A stretch of DNA of 8,486 nt, taken from the NCBI GenBank assembly GCA_023445705.1, contig JAEXKM010000041.1, forward strand, positions 1-8,486. Reading direction: 5' to 3'. Each line of letters opens with the position of its first letter. The first letter of the stretch is position 1. The notes under the pieces were generated by a model. It was not told the DNA's origin and did no database searches. It was given only the letters and a program-made list of their open reading frames with translations. The stretch is from Pseudomonadota bacterium (GTDB taxonomy: Bacteria > Pseudomonadota > Alphaproteobacteria > Caulobacterales > Caulobacteraceae). Both the position numbers and the translations under genes were made by a program. Below, piece after piece: positions 5,256 to 8,486 of the stretch.

Positions 5256-6784
5256 CCGGGGCCGGCAACGGCAAGGGCGACGCCACCAACCGGGTCCCGA
5301 TCACGATCGCCGTCATGCTGGCGACGATCATGAACTCGCTGGACACGACGATCGCCAACGTCGCGCTGCCGCACATCCAGGGCAGCGTCTCGGCGTCGGC
5401 CGACCAGATCACCTGGGTCCTGACCTCCTACATCGTCGCGGCGACGATCATGACGCCGCTGACCGGCTTCCTGGCCGACCGTCTGGGCCGCAAGATGGTG
5501 TTCCTGGTCTCCATCGCCGGCTTCACGGTGGCCTCGATGCTGTGCGGGATCGCCACCAGCCTGGTGGAGATCGTGCTCTTCCGATTGCTCCAGGGCTTGT
5601 TCGGCGCGGCGCTTATTCCGCTGTCCCAGGCCGTGCTGCTGGACATCAATCCGCCCGAGCGACATGGCCAGGCCATGGCCGTCTGGGGCGCTGGCGCGGT
5701 GCTCGGCCCCATCCTCGGGCCGGCCCTCGGTGGTTGGCTGACCGACAACCTCGATTGGCGGTGGGTGTTCTTCATCAACCTGCCGATCGGCATCCTGGCC
5801 TTCGGCGGGGTGTTCCTATTCCTGTCCGAGAAGAAGGGCGAGGAAAAGCGGCCCTTCGACATCCTGGGCTTCGCCAGCCTCGCCTTGGCGATCGGCGCCT
5901 TCCAGCTCCTGCTCGACCGTGGCCCCAGCCAGGACTGGTTCGGTTCCGCCGAGATCTGGACCTATCTGGTGGTTACGATCATCGCGCTATGGATCTTCGG
6001 AGTTCAGCTTGCGACCGCGGCCAAGCCGTTCGTCGCCCGCGCGCTGCTGGCCGACACCAACTTCATCACCTGCTGCGTATTCGGCTTCTTCATCGGGATT
6101 CTGCTCTACTCCACCCTGGCCCTGCTGCCGCCGATGATGCAGACCTTGCTGGGCTATCCGGTCGCCTTCACCGGCCTCGTCAGCATGCCGCGCGGGATCG
6201 GGTCCTTCCTGGCGATGTTCGCCGTCGGCCAGCTGATCGGCCGGGTGAACATCAAGCTCATCCTGCTCGCCGGCCTGTCGATAAGCGCCATCTCGCTCTG
6301 GCAGATGACGCACTTCAACCTCGGCATGGACACCCACCTGATCATCGTCTCGGGCTTCCTGTCCGGCGTCGGGACCGGGCTCGTCTTCGTGCCGCTGTCG
6401 ACGATCGCCTTCGCCACGGTCCAGGCCCAATACCGAGCAGAAGGGGCGGGCCTGTTCACGCTCATCCGTAACATCGGCTCGGCCGCCGGCATCTCGATCA
6501 TGCAGGCCAAGTACGTCAGCGGCATCGAGACCCACCGCAGCGTGCTGGTGGAACATGCGCGGCCCGACAACCCGCTCTTCCAGGCCTACGAGCCGCTGCT
6601 CTTCCATACCCAGCAGGCGATGGCCGGCTTCAGCGGGATGATCAACCGCCAGGCCTCCATGCTCTCCTACATCGACGATTTCAGGCTGATGCTGGGGATC
6701 ACCATCCTCTGCGCCCCCCTGATCCTTCTCATGCGCACCCCCAAGACCAAGGCGGAAGATAACCTCCATGTCGCCGTCGACTGA
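5252..6784 (+). CDS. emrB: EmrB/QacA-family MFS drug:H+ antiporter (DHA2, 14 membrane helices)
   Basis: A 510-residue inner-membrane transporter, close to the 512 of E. coli EmrB, expected to export hydrophobic toxic compounds in exchange for protons. Visible motifs are LDTTIANVALP in helix 1 (30-40, with Asp31), motif A GFLADRLGRK between helices 2 and 3 (from Gly72), motif B LFRLLQGLFGA in helix 4, and the antiporter motif C GAVLGPILGPALGG in helix 5 (about 148-161), followed by the DHA2-typical WRWVFFINLPIG. The hydrophobic pattern agrees with 14 segments, with a soluble loop near 440-465 (YVSGIETHRSVLVEHARPDN). The ATG overlaps the emrA stop as ATGA, and the end overlaps the nodT-type gene by 17 bp, so all three are almost certainly one operon. 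Specificity cannot be told from sequence. Confidence 0.95.
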   Translation: MTGAGNGKGDATNRVPITIAVMLATIMNSLDTTIANVALPHIQGSVSASADQITWVLTSYIVAATIMTPLTGFLADRLGRKMVFLVSIAGFTVASMLCGIATSLVEIVLFRLLQGLFGAALIPLSQAVLLDINPPERHGQAMAVWGAGAVLGPILGPALGGWLTDNLDWRWVFFINLPIGILAFGGVFLFLSEKKGEEKRPFDILGFASLALAIGAFQLLLDRGPSQDWFGSAEIWTYLVVTIIALWIFGVQLATAAKPFVARALLADTNFITCCVFGFFIGILLYSTLALLPPMMQTLLGYPVAFTGLVSMPRGIGSFLAMFAVGQLIGRVNIKLILLAGLSISAISLWQMTHFNLGMDTHLIIVSGFLSGVGTGLVFVPLSTIAFATVQAQYRAEGAGLFTLIRNIGSAAGISIMQAKYVSGIETHRSVLVEHARPDNPLFQAYEPLLFHTQQAMAGFSGMINRQASMLSYIDDFRLMLGITILCAPLILLMRTPKTKAEDNLHVAVD

Positions 6785-8246
6785 CACCCGCCGCCCCGCG
6801 GCTCTCCTCGCCAGCATCAGCCTGGCCGCGCTTCTGTCGGCCTGCGCCACGGTCGGCCCCAATTTCGAACAGCCGGCCGCCCCCGCGACCGGCGCCTACG
6901 CCATGGCCGGCGATGCTGCGCCGGCAGAAGCTCGCCTCGACGCTGCCCGCGCGGCGAGCGGGCCCTGGTGGACGGCCCTCGGGTCCCCGACCCTCGATGC
7001 GGTCGTCCGCCAGGCCTTGGCCGACAGTCCGACCCTGGTCGAAGCCGACGCCACCCTTCGCCAGGCGCGCTCGGCGCTGGCCCAGGCGCGGGGCGAGTCC
7101 GGTCCCCAGGCCGATCTAAACGGCGGCTACAATCGCGAACGCGCCAATCTCCAGGCCTTCGGCTTCACCGGGTTCGGCGATGTTCAGCTCACCAACCCCA
7201 CCTTCAACCTCTATTCCGTCGGGGGCGGGATCACCTACGATCTCGACATCTTTGGCGGCGAGCGCCGCAAGCTGGAGGGCGCGGCGGCCCGGCTTGAGGC
7301 CCAGGCTCGTCGGACCGACGCGGCCTACCTCTCGCTCACCGCGAACGTCGCCCTGCAGGCGGTGACCATCGCCGCGCTCGAGGCCCAGATCGACGCCGTC
7401 GAGGAGATGATCTCCGATGACGAGGCCAACCTCGATCTCGTGCGCAAGGCCAACGCCCTGGGCGGTTCGACCCGCACCGCGAAGGTCGCCGCCCAGACCC
7501 AACTGGAAGCCGACCGGGCGCTGTTGCCGCCGCTGCGGGGTCAGTTGTCCGCGGCGCGCCATGCCCTGGCCGTCCTGGTCGGCAAGGCGCCGGGGGACTG
7601 GGCCGCGCCCGAGTTCAATCTGGCCGACATGGAGCTGAGCGCCCCCATCCCGGTGACGCTACCCTCCGAACTGGTCCGCCGACGGCCTGATATCCTGGCC
7701 GCGGAGTCCGATCTTCACGCCGCCACCGCGGATATCGGCGTGGCGACCGCCGACCTCTATCCGAAGATCGGCCTCAGCGCCTCGATCGCCCAGGGCTCGC
7801 TGAAGCCGGAGGACTTGTTCTCCTACGACGCCAGCGGCTGGAACCTCGGCGTCGGCCTGACCGCGCCGCTGTTCAACGGCGGGGCTCTCAAGGCCAAGCG
7901 TCAGCAGGCTCGAGAGGGCGCGGTCATCGCCTCGGCCCGCTACCAGCAGACGGTGCTGACCGCCTTCAGCCAGGTCGCCGACGCGCTCTCGGCCTTGGCG
8001 GCCGACGACGAGGCGATCGTCGCCCAGCAGAGGGTCGCCGATCAGGCCGAGGAACATCTGCGGCTGGCCAGGCTGGCTTTCCAGAACGGCGGAGGCGCGT
8101 TCCTCGAGGTGCTCGACGCGCAGCGCTCGTCGCACAACGCCCAGTCGTCTCTCGCCCGCGCCAAGGGACAACGGCTGGCCGATGCGGTCCGGCTGTTCGC
8201 CGCGACCGGCGCGGACTGGCGTCAGGCCTCGGCTAGCGCCGACTAG
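6768..8246 (+). CDS. NodT-family outer-membrane efflux lipoprotein (RND/MFS outer-membrane factor)
   Basis: A 492-residue TolC-like channel that completes the tripartite pump. The N-terminus is a lipoprotein signal peptide with lipobox LSAC, giving lipidated Cys26, followed by the family-typical CATVGPNFEQP. Two OEP repeats follow: the first about 65-260, containing YDLDIFGGERRKLEG (from Tyr157), and the second about 280-480, containing the hallmark RRRPDILAAESDLHAATADIG region (from Arg304) and YPKIGLSASI. The late segment AFQNGGGAFLEVLDAQRS is also standard. The length is normal for the family. ATG 6768 lies inside the end of emrB, with a GGCGGAAG ribosome site at 6751-6758. The start is fixed by the signal peptide. 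It is the last gene of the operon and is followed by a strong hairpin. Similar proteins are annotated as NodT, OprM or CusC types; the MFS context argues for an EmrAB-TolC-like role. Confidence 0.95.
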   Translation: MSPSTDTRRPAALLASISLAALLSACATVGPNFEQPAAPATGAYAMAGDAAPAEARLDAARAASGPWWTALGSPTLDAVVRQALADSPTLVEADATLRQARSALAQARGESGPQADLNGGYNRERANLQAFGFTGFGDVQLTNPTFNLYSVGGGITYDLDIFGGERRKLEGAAARLEAQARRTDAAYLSLTANVALQAVTIAALEAQIDAVEEMISDDEANLDLVRKANALGGSTRTAKVAAQTQLEADRALLPPLRGQLSAARHALAVLVGKAPGDWAAPEFNLADMELSAPIPVTLPSELVRRRPDILAAESDLHAATADIGVATADLYPKIGLSASIAQGSLKPEDLFSYDASGWNLGVGLTAPLFNGGALKAKRQQAREGAVIASARYQQTVLTAFSQVADALSALAADDEAIVAQQRVADQAEEHLRLARLAFQNGGGAFLEVLDAQRSSHNAQSSLARAKGQRLADAVRLFAATGADWRQASASAD

Positions 8247-8251
8247 GAGGC

Positions 8252-8285
8252 GCAGGACGCGGGGCGATGGCCGCCCCCGTCCTGC
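8252..8285. terminator. Bulged 14-bp hairpin between convergent operon and gdhA ends
   Basis: GCAGGACG (8252-8259) pairs with CGTCCTGC (8278-8285) and GGGGCG (8261-8266) pairs with CGCCCC (8272-8277), leaving only C8260 bulged and a 5-base loop ATGGC. It sits between the nodT-type stop (8246) and the gdhA stop (8294), so it can serve both strands. Neither side has a T-run, so it is a GC-rich stem rather than a canonical intrinsic terminator. Confidence 0.65.
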
Positions 8286-8293
8286 CTGCCCGG

Positions 8294-8486
8294 TCAGACG
8301 ACGCCGAACGCCCGCATGGCCTCGGCCACGCGCACGAAGCCGGCGACGTTGGCGCCAAGGACGTAGTCGCCGGGCGCGCCATATTCCTCGGCGGTTTCGG
8401 CGCAGCGGTCATGGATGCCGCGCATGATCGTGGCGAGGCGCGCCTCGGTCTGCTCGAATGACCAGCTGTCGCGGGAAGCGTTCTGC
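8294..8486 (-). CDS. gdhA: NADP-type glutamate dehydrogenase, C-terminal end (cut by window edge)
   Basis: Only the last 63 codons plus the TGA stop are present; the gene enters from the right edge. The residues read QNASRDSWSFEQTEARLATI and then IMRGIHDRC, ending GDYVLGANVAGFVRVAEAMRAFGVV. The 'QGANIAGFVKVADAM' style ending and 'QNA...W..E.V...L..IM..IH' pattern are those of the roughly 450-residue hexameric NADP-dependent glutamate dehydrogenases such as E. coli GdhA, which make glutamate from 2-oxoglutarate and ammonia. The catalytic Lys and the nucleotide-binding fold lie outside the window, so cofactor type is inferred from family resemblance. The gene converges on the efflux operon with a shared hairpin between. 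Confidence 0.9.
   Translation of the reverse strand, partial: QNASRDSWSFEQTEARLATIMRGIHDRCAETAEEYGAPGDYVLGANVAGFVRVAEAMRAFGVV

Noticed and set aside
5542..6471. 309-codon plus-strand frame inside emrB
   Set aside because: It is Arg/Pro/Ala/His-rich out-of-frame shadow; emrB has intact MFS motifs through the whole stretch.
5987..6862. 291-codon minus-strand frame opposite emrB and the start of the nodT-type gene
   Set aside because: Shadow frame with charged low-complexity composition; both sense genes are clear families, and the frame crosses their junction.
1..8486. Mobile element, defence system or CRISPR in the window
   Set aside because: No transposase, integrase, nuclease or toxin-antitoxin protein, no regularly spaced repeats, and no change of base or codon style between genes. 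Everything resolves into ordinary chromosomal metabolism and one efflux operon.

Overview
The window looks like a piece of chromosome from a GC-rich alphaproteobacterium, most likely in or near the Caulobacterales (Caulobacter, Phenylobacterium). This is inferred from protein style (a NodT-type outer-membrane factor, a single-chain L-serine dehydratase, a hexameric-type glutamate dehydrogenase C-terminus), from strong G/C preference at third codon positions, and from several start codons that lack a Shine-Dalgarno sequence. No rRNA or other species marker is present. I see no tRNA, CRISPR array, insertion sequence, integrase or prophage gene.

Layout. Positions 1-1578 hold three minus-strand genes read in the order GNAT acetyltransferase, exported RidA-family protein, then class III alcohol dehydrogenase (glutathione-dependent formaldehyde dehydrogenase, cut by the left edge). 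A 107-bp divergent spacer separates them from the plus-strand L-serine dehydratase gene sdaA (1686-3059). sdaA ends tail to tail, 6 bp from a minus-strand LysR-type regulator gene (3066-4010). A 150-bp divergent spacer with a textbook LysR box leads into a plus-strand tripartite efflux operon (4161-8246): EmrA-like membrane fusion protein, EmrB-like 14-helix MFS pump and NodT-family outer-membrane lipoprotein. The last two junctions overlap by 4 and 17 bp. A strong hairpin at 8252-8285 separates the operon from the convergent 3' end of gdhA (NADP-type glutamate dehydrogenase), which runs off the right edge.

How the parts fit. The LysR regulator and the emrA-emrB-nodT operon form a self-contained drug or toxic-compound export module: the regulator probably binds ATGAT-N11-ATCAT beside its own start codon and controls both directions. 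The flanking genes are housekeeping metabolism of serine, glutamate and formaldehyde. The serine dehydratase keeps all three cluster cysteines and the C-terminal cysteine of the 'tail-in-mouth' type 2 enzymes.

I found no clearly new biological system. The points most worth a second look are the LysR operator, a probable start-codon correction for emrA, the divergent leaderless-looking starts of sdaA and the GNAT gene, the signal peptide on the RidA protein, and a cluster of GC palindromes in front of the formaldehyde dehydrogenase gene.
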